The notes under the pieces: generated by a model
What the model saw: the letters and a program-made list of their open reading frames with translations, nothing else
Database searches by the model: none
Told to the model about the DNA's origin: nothing
Made by a program: the position numbers and the translations under genes
In this document: in pieces, positions 37,890 through 50,378 of the stretch
Layout: the number at the start of each line of letters is the position of its first letter
Numbering within the stretch: position 1 is the first letter of the stretch
NCBI GenBank assembly: GCA_034687125.1
Contig: JAQGBZ010000166.1
Location: 62,001-126,000 of the forward strand
Source: Neelides folsomi
Lineage: Eukaryota; Arthropoda; Collembola; Neelipleona; Neelidae
Length of the DNA stretch: 64,000 bases
Reading direction: 5' to 3'

Positions 37890-40800
37890 ATGGCTTTTCA
37901 AGGAGGTCGGGTCATCAGGGGTAAACCACAACCAACACCGACTGCATCAAATGGGGCTGAAAAATTTAAAGAGGTTTCGTTTGTTTCATCTATTTTAAAA
38001 GGGGATGAAATCACATCACTTGACAATTGTTCAAATGACGATGTTGAGAAGACAAAATTTATTTTTAATTTTGAAGAACCAAAACTTCTTCCCCATAAAA
38101 GCTACAAGGTAATTTATTAACTATCATGTCGAATAATTACTATTCGATGACATTACAAAACTCTTCATTTTTATTCCAATAACTACTCATTAGATTTAAA
38201 TGAATTTTATATTATAATATATTACATAATTGGTTCATTATATTTATATGAATTATTATCAAAAGGTTAAATCGATTGAAAGAGAAACTTTGCGAGACTT
38301 GTGGAACTTTTATGTGACAATCGAAGGAGATTTGCAAAAGATGACCGAAATTGAGCAAATCATAACTCGACATGTAGTTTTGGAAAATCCGATATCATTT
38401 GCAACTTTAGCTCAAGAGTCACGAAATAATGAGAATCTGCTTGATCATTTATACAATGGGAACCTTTGCCTTTTAATGCACAAAGACGATTGGTATTATA
38501 TTCTATTATTTAAAACTTTAATAACTTCAATTCAACAATTTTAATGATGTAAAAGATAATTGCAATGAAACAAATACTTTATTAAATAATGATATATTTT
38601 TAACAGGCACAGAGGTGTCATTCATGAAGCGAATGAAGTTGGAAAGAGCAAAGTGTTGTTTTTGGACAGTGGGATTCGAATGAAGAAAAGCTTGGAAAAT
38701 ATTTTCATCGCTCCAAAAGATCTGCGTTCATTTCCGCCACTCGCTTATCGATGCAAACTCATGAGTATTCCACAGAATGAGAAAGGGCTTTGGGATGATT
38801 CAATTTACGAGAAGCTTTTACTCATTGCAAATAAAAACAATTTTAATCCAAGTTTTAATGGAAATGACGAAGATATTGAGAAGAACGGAGAAACAAAGAA
38901 ATTGAATGTGCAAGAAGGAAATTTCTTTGTAAATCCAATCAATTTACTTTCTGCCAGAAAGTCATTTACCCAAATCAAGGTAAGCTAATTTTAATTATTA
39001 CTTTATCAGTATTTTAACTATTAAGAACAATTTATTAACTGTTTAAATAAAGTATTATAGTAGTTATAATAATGGTATTTATGATTTGACCTCATCATTT
39101 AATTTGGAATTGAAAATAACATTTCGACTTTCAATATCTTTTCTGACACGTACATAGATTTATTGCGAACTAAATGATTGGACAAATTATTAGTAATTAT
39201 ACATATTAACAATAAGTTCAGTTTATGGCATTAAAAGAAATTCTTAGAAATTCCTTATTTGATTTCATTAATTGTAAGTTTAAGTGCTTTACTATGTTTC
39301 TTTATAGTTTATTTTTTGATATTTTAGCAAATAAGTTTAAACATCTGCTCAAATTGAACAATGTTTATTTAATTTTTTGAGCACGTCAATTCTCTAATTA
39401 TTGTTCAAATATTGACAATTATTACTAAATGCAAATATTATATTTAGCCAAGCTTCATCACAATCATACAGATTTCCAATTAAATGACACAATTGTATGT
39501 AAAAAATATATTTAGATATGATCATATTTCAAGCACATTCACTATTAGTTGATATTCAAACAATTAATTGAATTATATTTCTTTACATATGACAGAACAA
39601 TGAAGATACGCACTCCAATGAATCCAGTATAAGAAAAAATAACCATGAGACTACCGATGCCACGAATAAAAATCCAACATTGATCTTAAAGTCCATAAAG
39701 TTTGACAAAGTAAAACATAATAACATATTGAAAATTTGGATTACCTACCAATACATTTATTATCAAAATTAACATTCTTGATTTTCTTATTTTTGTTAAA
39801 TAGATTGAGAAAACTAACATAGTTGAATTCACTGTTTTTTCACAAGGAGAAAAAATTAAGTTGAGCGATTTCTTTGATCAAATATCAAATCACTCTGAAA
39901 ATAAATCCAAAATCAAAGAAAAGGATAATGGCAATTATGAGAATGGATCAATCGAATGTGAGAAAAAGATTAAAACTACCCTGGATGAAGAAATTATGTC
40001 AAAATACACCCGTCCTTCAATTCTTCTTACTGATGCTCTTAATACTCGTTTCGTCGTTCATCATGCTTATCCTTGCGGAGAAGTTTATCATGTTATGGAA
40101 AAGAAATTACATAAAGCCGGATTATTTAACATCGTTGATGAAATTGTCTACTATTTTAAAAATTCAAATCGTAAGCTTTCTAAATTACAAGAATAATTAA
40201 ATTTTATAGATATTACATACATAATGCAAATGTAAATTTTTAATTCGTGTTTATATTTTTTCAGCTCAACCATGTGATGAATTCATTGTTGGAGATTTGA
40301 TCCTGGCACCTTATTTTACCAAAGCTGACAAATTTGAATATTTTCAAAGAGCTGTGATTCTCAATGAGTTTTCTCAAACCTGTAGAGTGAAATTTATTGA
40401 TATTGGAGGAATTCTCGAAATTGACAAGAAAAGAATGAGGAAAGTGAATGAAAAAATGGCCAGTGTAAGTTTTTAGATAAAGTAAAAATAATTTTTATCT
40501 TTATTAATTATTAAAATGCTCTTATATATTATTTCTTAATTTTCCATTTCAGATTCTTCCTTGTGGTTATGAAGTTAAAATATTTGGATTGAACGAAGCA
40601 TTGCAACATATTTATAGTGGAGATCTCACTGCAATGTCCAAAGCTTTAGTACATAAGAATTGGAAACTTCATAAGGTATTATTACATTACTTCGTTATGA
40701 ATTTCCAATTAATTAACAATAAACACAAAATCATTGTTGGGTGTTTACGTTAGTAATTCTAATAGGTATCTATGATTTTTTATTTAGATTCACAATATGG

Positions 40801-41945
40801 ACAGTTCTCCTCCTGAAGTTGATTTCTTGATGAAATTTGATAAAGAGGAACATCTCGTTTCGTCTATTATTTCCCGACTTCAAGTATGGCGATGGGAGAA
40901 ACTTCTCAATGCTGGTTTCAAAACTGTCGATTTAATAAGACGTAACTAAAAACCCACCATTAATTCCATTTTATTATTAATTAAATTAAATAATCTAAAT
41001 CTTAATCTAAAAGTTTCATTTTTGGCTTGAATCTAATGAATATTTGAATTAAAAATAGAACATTCTGAAAGTTCTTTAGTCACCAAATGTTCTAAAATGC
41101 TTTCAATTCCCTACAATGAAGAAGTTGAAGTGACGGTTGTGAGATTGATGGAAGATGGAAAGTCAATTCGAATCTCGAATATTCAATCACCTGAAATCCA
41201 AAGAGATCAGCGAATCCTTCACGCTCAATTGCAAAAGTTTGGAAATGAAGTTTCTGGTTCACCATTTGTTCCAAAGATTGACGAAGCCGTGATAATCAAA
41301 CTTAATAATGAGTGGATGCGTGGAGTGAGAGTTTCAACAAAAATTGAAACAATTAATGGAATGTTTGAAACGGCCATTTGTTTGCTTGAGACTGGGGCCA
41401 TTCTTCCCTTCAAACACAATGAGATTAACTATGAGTTTAAAGATATCATTCCTGATTTTGATAGAATTCCGCCATTTGTTGTAACATGCCAAATTAAAAG
41501 TAAGTTATACGACTACTTTACTCGTATATTTGATATTTAATATAAATTTAATATTAACATTAAGTAGGTATATACGATATACTACTAATTATTATGATTA
41601 TGACGAATCATGATTACAAACATGATTTGTTTTTATTAGATTTCGTAGGGGAATATGATCTGGGACCTGAAAAACTTAAAGTTGTTAATAATTTCTTTAA
41701 AGAGGGACGGAAAATTAAAGTTATTTTCTCAAAAGACGATCATTCATTCAAAAAGCAATACGAAGGACCAATTTATTTCCAATGTCAATTTCTCACTCAA
41801 AGGTATTTCATAATTAAAATAAGATTATACCAAGAGTCTATAACTAATGATTCATTAAATCCTATGTGGATTTAAAATAACTGGTTTCTAATCTAAAAAT
41901 CATTATTTTAGACTTTCTATCATGAAAAAGCAACATGGTGCCTGA
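37890..41945 (+). CDS. multi-Tudor-domain protein (TDRD-like, piRNA pathway candidate)
   Basis: Eleven exons: 37890-38108, 38266-38492, 38607-38979, 39596-39709, 39804-40170, 40265-40464, 40553-40675, 40788-40941, 41059-41499, 41640-41802 and 41912-41945. All junction phases agree, 804 residues. Three Tudor-like modules are visible. The first is around 135-205 (RGVIHEANE...KVLFLDSGI...LFP-type FPPLAYRCKL tail). The second is around 434-500 (CDEFIVGDLILAPYF...RAVILNE...VKFIDIGG). The third is around 655-740 (IDEAVIIKLNNEWMRGVRV..., VVTCQIK end). Such proteins bind dimethyl-arginine on PIWI proteins and act in germline granules. Here the role is inferred from the domains. The N-terminus has a GGRVIRG basic patch. 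The final 11-residue exon is the least certain; read-through instead would add WI-ending residues to 41875. Confidence 0.8.
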
Positions 41946-42424
41946 ATTTTTAGCTTTATCGAGACCGTTTTTTCGACATTTTATTATTATTGCTGTAATC
42001 ATTTTTTTATTGTTAATTCTAAAGTATTAAGTTTAAAAATCACTGGTTATTTGTATATAAATGGACTACTTTTAAACTATTTAATAAAGCACATTATCAA
42101 ATTACTTCTCATGACTTTTTTGAGCAAAATTTTATTAATATAAAGATCTGCCATCATCTACTAAATATTAATGATTATGTTCAATATTATCTACCTATCA
42201 GTATACAATGTAGTTTGACTTGTAATATTTTCATTTTAGTGTATACTTAGCATGGGTAAAATGTATGTCTGTAAATTAATCAACATGAGAAAACATATTA
42301 TAGCTATAAGGACAAAGCTCCTCTAGTTAAGTCTTAAATAACAGCACAATATCCATTTGTGACTTGAATTTGAGTCTTTTAATGTTCCGATTATTAAAAT
42401 TCACTTTAACTCTAAATATTCACA

Positions 42425-42622
42425 ATGTCACTAAATATTTACTTTAACACACACAAGTATCAGTTTACCAAATCTCGACACATTCCCAAATGTACGAGGG
42501 AAGCCCGAGAGGGCCGAAACTTCCTTATCAAAGCCTTGTATAAAGAGTGTGAGCGGGCAGCAAATAATGATATGAAAACTTCAAAGATGATTGACTTAAT
42601 AATTTCGGAGATACTTGAATAA
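42425..42622 (+). CDS. hypothetical small protein
   Basis: A 65-codon frame from an ATG, with charged, helix-friendly content (REAREGRNFLIKALYKECE) and a clean end. It is less AT-rich than its flanks, and no splice sites or family are recognised. It may be a real small gene or a chance frame; there is no neighbouring context to decide. Confidence 0.3.
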   Translation: MSLNIYFNTHKYQFTKSRHIPKCTREAREGRNFLIKALYKECERAANNDMKTSKMIDLIISEILE

Positions 42623-42859
42623 GGGAGTGAACCGGGTATGAGAGAGAAAAAGAGTATATATGACCAAGAACCAAGGACTAACTCTTTTCTTTTTCCATCG
42701 ATATTTATAACCTATTTTCTATATTGTTCTGGCAGTCCTTTTTCACTAATTGTAATGACCCGTGCATTCTTCATGGAATAATTTGCTGAGTCGTTTCCAG
42801 GACTCATTTTCCTGATCCTCGCGAGTTGTGTGTTTATTAACCCAAACTCTATCCGGTAA

Positions 42860-42877
42860 GTTGCTGCGTCCAGCAAC
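42860..42877. other. short perfect hairpin
   Basis: GTTGCTG and CAGCAAC flank a CGTC loop. It stands in a less AT-rich stretch. No tRNA-like or terminator-like context is present. Confidence 0.4.
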
Positions 42878-44142
42878 TATCTCATTACATATTATGCACT
42901 TCCGTGCCCATTTACTTAGGATTGTCAGATGACAGTGCTTTCATGAATGCATCTGAGAATGTGGATGACTACCCAAGGAGTGACATATGAATATATGTTA
43001 TAATATCATACATGCACATATGCTAACATTATTATATTAACCATAATATGGGTAGATATTCATTTTCATTTCTAATAGGAAAATCAACAAAATTAAATCC
43101 ATTTGTTAATTTACGAAAAAAATCACTTGTTTAACGGTTTAAGAATTTAAGAATTCTACAGATAGTATTTATATTTTCTGTATTGATTTTTAGATTGTTT
43201 CCTCATTTAAATACGCTCTATGTAAAGAGGTAAAGACACATGACACACTATAACATGACACATTAGACTTGTTATGGTACTCAAAGCTTGGGTGAAAATG
43301 AGCGGGTCAAAGGTCAACTCGTAAATTAAAAATGAGACTTTAATAACGAGAAAAATACAGGACTGACTTGGACGGTAATTGTGGAAAGACTAAACTTGCA
43401 TGAAAGTTTCATTTAAAAGAAAACATCAATTAATTTCCATAACATACATGAGTGTTTAACATTTAACATTAGTCCTTTTAACAAGTAAATAATCATAACA
43501 ATTAAGCAAAATCATTGTAACATTTTATAATAATCGTATGGTATAGATTTTGGTCATATTTAAAATTAATTTATGTATTATTTAATGGTTAATTTATTAA
43601 TAGTTATTTTTACAATTTAAAAAAACAAATGAATAAATAATATATTTTTGTAAGGATTTGTGTCATCTCCACTTTTCTAAATATTACTTTTTCCTAATAT
43701 CTAATACCTAAGTTCTAATGCTTTTCACTCTTTTATGTTAATTTTTAGGCAAACTTTGGTTGTGATTCTTGTGATTTGCTTGAAATCAAACTAACAAAAT
43801 TTGTAACTAATCTGTGCATGTATAATTTTGAAAATGGAATTTTAGTAACCTTATTATCACTAAATGCTAAAAGAAATAATAATTAATTTTCATTGTCAGT
43901 GTATTATTTATTTGCATAATATCATAATCAATATGGATATTCAATGTTTTATATTATCAGTAAATTTACTTTCATGTTTTTGCATAAAGTAAATAAAATA
44001 TTTTTAGGCCAAACAAATGCAAACGTTAGAATTTCATAATATTTTGTGTATAAATGGCTCCATAAAATGATTTTTAAGTATTCTATTCATAAACATCATT
44101 TCTATTTCATTCTTCTTGAATTAATTTAAAAATCGAATAATT

Positions 44143-45038
44143 ATGAAAACGTTTATTACTTTTATCCTCGTGCTAATTGTTAGCAGTTGCTTATCTCTAC
44201 CGGTATAATGTTTCAGACATACATACATTGAAATATTTTAAAGATTCTCTTAAAATATTAGTCCCAGAAATGATTTTTATTAAATAGTAATTATTAAAAA
44301 TACAATTAATTTTTTTCTTATAGTGGGAAAATAATCTCATCGATGGTGCCGTTAATGAAATAATGAAAGATGGACGGCAAAGCAAATCTGGTAATTTCTA
44401 TTTACTAATTTTTCTATTTAATTTTTAGAAAATATTTAAGATTATTTAATTAAAATTATTTATTTGACTTACTTTTTTAATTTTTAGTTTTCACTAATAT
44501 TGCTAGCATGATGATGAATAGAACGCAAAACATTTTTAACAAAAACAAAAACAAGAATATAGGTAAAATTTGATATCTATCTTAAAAAGCCATTGAAACT
44601 TAATACATACTCTAACTTATAATTGATAAAATTTTATTTAAATTTAGATTGTTCAAAATGTTTCCCTGGTCAGGGCGGAAACAGTATCTGTGATACTCCG
44701 ACGTCGCCTATTGTTACTCCTGGTCCAAATGGAGGACTTATAGCATGGAGAGACGTTTTGCACTGTGCCCCTGGTGGAGTGTTCTATGGAAGCGAATGTA
44801 TTTACAACTGTCAGAAACTATGCAATCCAAATCGTATGCAATATTATTACTATAGTTACTAACATTGTTGATATTCTTTTTAAATGGTGCAATTTTAAAT
44901 CTAGTTCCAGCTCCAACAATGTGTGGCGACCATCTTGTCGACCCACAATCAGAAGGACTTCAAGTGTGTGTTATGCCAGCAATTTCAGGATCATGCAGCG
45001 GGGATATCCTATTTGGTCCAATAACTCCAGCTCCATAA
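44143..45038 (+). CDS. secreted cysteine-rich protein, family A (paralogue of the gene at 35945-36962)
   Basis: Five exons: 44143-44202, 44324-44390, 44488-44562, 44648-44833 and 44905-45038. Phases 0,1,1,1, 173 residues. A signal peptide (KTFITFILVLIVSSCLS) and an Asn/Lys-rich spacer lead to CSKCFPGQGGNSIC...RDVLHCAPGGVFYGSEC-x-YNC, and a tail CGDHLVDPQSEGLQVC...SGSCSGDILFGPI. Cysteine spacing and exon phases match the opposite-strand gene 8 kb upstream. An AATAAA at 45088-45093 is about 50 bases past the stop. It is extracellular; function unknown. Confidence 0.8.
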
Positions 45039-45577
45039 ATTATAAATATTAAATTATTTGTGCCCTATTAATATATACTGTTATATCAATAAATTATCAA
45101 TATCTACCTACAATTAAAATTTTAATGTTTTTAAATCAAAATATTTATTACTTTTAAAGTAAATAATGTTTTAAAATTTTAATAATTATTATTATGACAA
45201 CATTTTAATAAAGATAACATAAATACTAATTCTAACATTTAATAATAAAATTAATTAATAATAAGTTATGTTATTATTATTTACACTATAATTAATTAAC
45301 AAACATAATTAACTAACAAACAGTCTGTTTCTTTTTTGTTAACATAAAGCAGAGCTATATTTAATAAGGTATAGATATAACTATAATATCTAAGAAAAAT
45401 TATATATGGTTATATGAATCCATATAATGATTAATTACAAATTTAACATAATACCACAGAGGAAAGAGATTATATTATTATAAATTGTGTGTATCATAGG
45501 TATAATATATATAATATTTGCAGAAATATACAAAATATATTTTATTTCTTTTTTGAAATCAAACATTTTAATTTACA
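45039..45577. other. AT-rich intergenic region
   Basis: Nothing recognisable besides the polyadenylation-like signal of the upstream gene (45088). Confidence 0.5.
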
Positions 45578-46094
45578 ATGTTATTTAATAAAAGAATTGT
45601 CGATTACTGGTTATTTATTTTATCGTTTATTGGACTGGTAATATTTTACACTTTAATAATTTTTAATTGATTTTGTTACTATTTAATTAAATTACATAAT
45701 TACTTAGGTAACTAATATAGCTCTGATATTGAACTTGATTGTGATTTATCAATTGTCAATTAATAACGAAGGAAAATGGGATTCTAAATTTATCATTGTC
45801 TTAACGTTATCTTCACTTCAACTAATTTGGAATACAAGAATTCTAATCCGTTTTAACCACCAAATTGCATATTGGTCAATTGGTTGGTTGATCATTGGAT
45901 CTTTTGGATTAATTGGAGCTATAATAATTACTATCAAATGCTCTATCACAGTACATGGCCTAAGTTTATGGATTCTTGCTATCCATGGATTAGGATCAAC
46001 ATGTATAGGAATAATTATTCCAGTTAAAATGCCTGTCGATCAATCTGCAGAAAATGATGATCAAGATTTATTGACTGATTATGGCCCGATTTAA
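45578..46094 (+). CDS. small four-transmembrane protein
   Basis: Two exons, 45578-45637 and 45708-46094, phase 0, 148 residues. Four hydrophobic helices: WLFILSFIGL-VTNIALILNLIVIY split by the intron, then IIVLTLSSLQLIW, WLIIGSFGLIGAIIITI, and LWILAIHGLGSTCIGIII. A short acidic tail (SAENDDQDLLTD) is likely cytosolic. The layout recalls MARVEL-type or other insect tetraspan proteins, but no diagnostic motif is visible. Function unknown. Confidence 0.7.
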
Positions 46095-46292
46095 TAAATT
46101 ATAGAAAATGGTAAGTTTTCATGTCTTTAATTAAATTTTTAAAGCATTATTATTTAATTACTTAAAATTAAAAATTATTTATTGCACATTAATTACAGTT
46201 AAATTATCATTTTTACAGATTTGGATTAAGAAAATACAAAATAAAATGTTATTATAAAAATATATTTAAAAGTAAATAATAAAAGAATTATT

Positions 46293-48067
46293 TTAATTTG
46301 AATAACACGAACGAAAATAAACAAGTTTCAGAAGTTGCTCAAGTTTTTCTCCAACTGCTCTATCTTTTAATTTTTTCCCAATAAATTCAAAATCTGCTTT
46401 TTCAATATCGTTTCTTTGATTCAAATGGCATCTTTAAAAGAAGAAAAATATTTTTTATTTTATGATTAATTACGCTTAAGAATTTTTATTTCTTACGATT
46501 CCATGTTTCTCCTTGGCCTTTGAATGCATGAAAAACAAGATGGCGAATCCTCCAAACTCGGATTTCCAAAAATCCTTTCAGCGAATGTTGCCACTCTTAC
46601 GAATTGATCTTCTGTTAACTTGACGTTTTCTCCTTGTGGGAATAACGCCTTTTTCATTATTTCGAATTCCTCTTTGTCCAGTCTTCGGCCTAATGCTTCC
46701 CCTAATGCTCTGTCCACTGTCCCTTCCACTATCTCCATCCGAGTCGGATTTTCCAGGGTTCTCCAACGTTGGAAGACGAACGAGTAAAGTTCCACACGTG
46801 CTTCGACCACCGTCAGACACTCCGTCAAATATTCCATTGGGCTCATTGCTACATTTAAAATCATAGCTAATCAATTTTATAAAATTAATCTCTTCTAATT
46901 TTAAATTAAATTCATTATCATATAAGTTCATCGTTTTAATTAAGTTCATTAATTTTAATTTACTCTTCAATTTTTTTGTTTCTGCTGGAAAAGAAAACGT
47001 TGCGACTCCGTGTGTCCATGTCTTTGGGAGTGAGAGCCAAAAAGATTCTCTTACTCCGAGTCTGCTGGCCGGGAACGTCGTTTGGACTTTCTTCAATTTT
47101 TTCTCCAATTTTTTCTCTTCTTTGTAATCCACTTTTCCTGTCCATTCTTCTCCCGCGAAGGCGGGTTCGAGAGCGTCCCACAGGGGAACAATTTCCTCCT
47201 CGTTGAATAATCCCTTCTTCACGGGGATTTCCGGTTGTTCGGATGGTTCCCTGCTTGGATCTCCCACTGCTGTTTCCTCTGGAATTATTTCCACTTCCGC
47301 TTCTTTCTTCTTCTTTCGGCCATGTCTTCGAAGCTATTTAAAATTATAATAATTAATATTGACATTACATAACATATTATTAAAACATCACTCATTTTAT
47401 TTAGATTTAATTAATAGTTATTATTTTATTATACAGTTAATGGACTTAATATTTATATTGATTAATGGAAATTTTTACCTTTTTTACTGTTGTTGAGGTT
47501 AGTGGTTGCTGCGGTTTGAGAGCAGCTTTTGCTCCTAATAGCGTCAGGACGGAAGAGTGGAGGGGCGGGAGGGTCAACTGTGGAAAAACGTACACTTAAT
47601 TCACATAGCAAAGAATATGTTGAAACTCGAGCTAAATTTCCTCGTTTAAAACATTCTTTATCTAATAACTGAATTTGGTCTAATTTCCTTTGGGATAATA
47701 TTACAGGGATTCCTTTTATGTGTAATGGTTCGTCATTGTCACTATCTTGACTTTTTGGATTAATTTCGGGAGTTTTTGGTTGTGAGGAATCTTGTGGTTT
47801 TTTATCTAAAACAACTTGAGGAAAAAGAAGAGGAAGAGAAATGGAATTTTGTTTTGGAGGTGGCGGAGGTGGCGGTGGTTTGGAAGGTTTTAATTTAACT
47901 TTGGCTGTTATAAAGGAAATCGTGTCGGGAATTGAATGAGTTAATGAAGGAGGTTGAAGTTGCCATTGGGTTCTTCGTCTTTCGTAAGATTCCATCGCGT
48001 CCTCAACTTCCCTCACACGGGCCCAACTTTCACCAATGAAAGAGGCAAATTTAATTGGCATCGCCAT
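46293..48067 (-). CDS. hypothetical proline/acid-rich protein with one phase conflict
   Basis: Four exons: 47479-48067, 46964-47333, 46497-46848 and 46293-46431. Exons 2-4 join cleanly (phases 1 and 2) and read ...IIPEETAVGD..., then MSPMEYLTECL...LTEDQFVRVATFAERIFG (helical, weakly EF-hand-like), then ...SCHLNQRNDIEKAD to a stop. Exon 1 opens with MAMPIKFASFIGESW (AAAATGGCG context) and contains a run of eight prolines. It ends in phase 1 at AAAAAAG|GTAAAA, whereas exon 2 needs phase 0. One base fewer in the A run would fix it. So this is either a homopolymer error or allele, a true frameshift, or two separate genes. No family recognised; about 480 residues if joined. Confidence 0.55.
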
Positions 48068-48180
48068 TTTACAAAATATGCTTTTAATTCGATTCAATTC
48101 GATCAAGCAATTTGTGTTTAAATCTTTGTTTGCACAATTTTATTGATTCTCAATAAAGAATTATGAGTTGCTTAAAATTT

Positions 48181-49132
48181 TTATATGAAATCTCCTACAT
48201 AATATCCACTATATCCCCGTACTACTTTTACTTTATCATATTTCCTATACTGAATAAATGGTAATTTTATCAAAATATTCAACTTACCCCTTCGAGTATT
48301 TTTGGTGAAGATGATCTGAAATATTCGGCTGGAGATTGTGAAGCTCTTGGTCTTTGTTGCTTCCTTGGAGTTGGCGATCGCGATCTTGATGGGAGAAGCA
48401 GAGGGGAAGAAGCCGAAGAACCAGAAGTTCCTGTCGAGTTTTGTCTTGTCAATGCTTCAAGACTCCTCACACGACGAAGATCCAAAATGAGAACTCGTCG
48501 AGAGTGGAGAGTTGAAGGTCGAGCTTCAAATTCTGGTGAATTTCGGAGAGACGCTGGACGCGGAAGGGCCCTTGGAGTCAAAGGACGAGAATCGCTCTCG
48601 GTGAAATGTTTATAAACTTCTTCTGGGATTTCATCATCTTGCTAATGAATAAAATTTTATATTCAACAATTTTTTATACAAAACTTTAGAATTTGTAATT
48701 GTAAAAAAAGTTACAGTAATAAGTTTCATATTTCGGTTATTGTTCTTACTTTGTATTGTCCCTGAAAAGATCTTCCACTTCCAGTATATTTAGATGAATT
48801 TGAAATTGGTCTTTCTTCTAAAACCACTCCGACACCCAAACATCGAATTTCATCCTAAAATAAAATAAAATATCGTTATTAAAAATTAATGAAATAAAAT
48901 AAAATAAAATAAAATACAATAAAATTAATTAATCAAACTTAATAACTTAATTATCATTTTGAATAATTTCTGTATAAATAATTAAAATAATAAGTATTTA
49001 AAAATATATTTAATGAAGAATAAATCTCACTTTGTTTTTCTTTTTGAGTGGTTTTTTCCGACTTGATAATTTTGATGACTTTCTTTTTACAACTGGGGTA
49101 GAAATTCTCTTTTTTATTCCATTCAGAAACAT
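48181..49132 (-). CDS. basic Ser/Arg-rich hypothetical protein
   Basis: Four exons, all phase 0: 49031-49132, 48750-48854, 48288-48641 and 48181-48249, giving 209 residues. The first exon is Lys-rich (KKRISTP...KKPLKKKNK). The third is rich in Ser, Arg and Pro (SRSRSPTPRKQQRPRASQSP), a low-complexity, probably disordered segment with many possible phosphorylation sites. The last exon adds a short Tyr/Gly-rich tail. A nuclear or chromatin/RNA-associated protein is plausible from composition only. It is transcribed in the same direction as the gene just downstream (46293-48067) with only about 110 bases between them. Confidence 0.65.
48892..48923. repeat. AAAAT pentanucleotide microsatellite
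   Basis: About six AAAAT units in the first intron of the minus-strand gene at 48181-49132. Confidence 0.85.
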
Positions 49133-50378
49133 TTTCCAGCCTTTACTTTAAAATAATACTCAAACGAGTAAATAATTTTTATGAGTTTAAGATTATTTAA
49201 TTTTAACAGAATTAATTAATGAATAATATAAATTGACAAGCTATTGAGCCGTTTTCACTAGCTAGACTAGTGCATTCATGCATTCATTTGTTGATTTATA
49301 GAAAATTCGCTTGATCAATATAATTTTCATTGATTCAAAATCGTGTTTGAGGTATTGAGCCAATAAATACTACAATTTATTGATAAAACTGGGTAGTATA
49401 CTGTTTGTTTGTGAAGGATTTATGTTAAGCATTTAAAATTCCATTATTGTTTACATGTCTTGATAATTTATTATTAAAGGTGATTTACTATTTATGTTGT
49501 TAGTTGTAAATGAAAGCGAAAGAGAAAATTCACACTTATTAAAGGTTTATTATACTGACTCACCAGTTCCTTCTTCTGCAGACGCAGACATAGACTCTTT
49601 AAAAATACATCTTTTTTAGTATAAATTCTAAGAATATATCACTATATTGAACGGAATAGAGCTCAGGAAATTATGAATGAATTAAAAATTTATGTGTTGT
49701 AGTGGTGTAGTTTGTACGGATATCTTGGTACATACTACGGCTACGAATAGAAATATGTATAGTATACAGCTAGTTATATTTCTATTCCAAGTGCAAATCT
49801 TTTAATGTTTTAACTAATTGTTGTGCATGAAAGTATTTACATGTTGACGTGTATTTGATGACAAAAGGTCGATGAGTAAACTTGGAGATCCAATTTGCAC
49901 TCTTAAGCTTTCCTTCAGAATGAGTAACAAGTAATAAGTTATGCTTCCAAGAACTTTAACTCTATTAACATAAATTATTGAATATAAGATCTAGCCCAAA
50001 GGATTCTTTTATAAACCTCATATGCTTATAAGCTTAGCCTTGTATTAACATTATGGACACGAAGAGATTACATGAGTAATTACGTGACTAATTTCGTATC
50101 TTGAAGTATAAGAGCTATTTCGAAGAGAATAAACGGAGAGAATGAGCTTTGCACTACGCAATACAAAATTACGATCCATTATTGTTAGTTTGAGACTTCT
50201 CAATGTTGAATGATTTGGAGTTGATAATTAACATCTCAATTTGACTCAGATTTCATTTTATCTCAACCAAGGATTCACTCCCTGTCCTTTGCTTATAATT
50301 AAAGAAGACATCTTTAGTCTTTTGGAAAAGAAAAAGATTTAAGAAAAAGTGTAACTTTTATATATTAAATTGTACATA
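49133..50378. other. intergenic region between divergent genes
   Basis: AT-rich spacer between the divergently transcribed genes at 48181-49132 (minus) and 50379-51374 (plus). It must hold both promoters, but I see no clear core elements. A TGCATTCA repeat occurs near 49270-49285. Confidence 0.4.

Larger units (their letters stand above)
41946..44142. other. AT-rich intergenic region
   Basis: Largely featureless and AT-rich. It contains the small open frame at 42425-42622 and a less AT-rich stretch at about 42720-42990, with a perfect 7-bp hairpin at 42860-42877. Confidence 0.4.

Noticed and set aside
41803-41875. read-through end of the Tudor gene (ending WI)
   Set aside because: A consensus AG|GTATTT donor at 41803 and a TTTTAG acceptor at 41911 give a phase-matched final exon. 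Read-through remains a minor alternative.
42720-42860. possible exon ending at a GTAAGTTG donor
   Set aside because: A short open stretch precedes the donor, but an in-frame stop lies just upstream and no usable acceptor is present.
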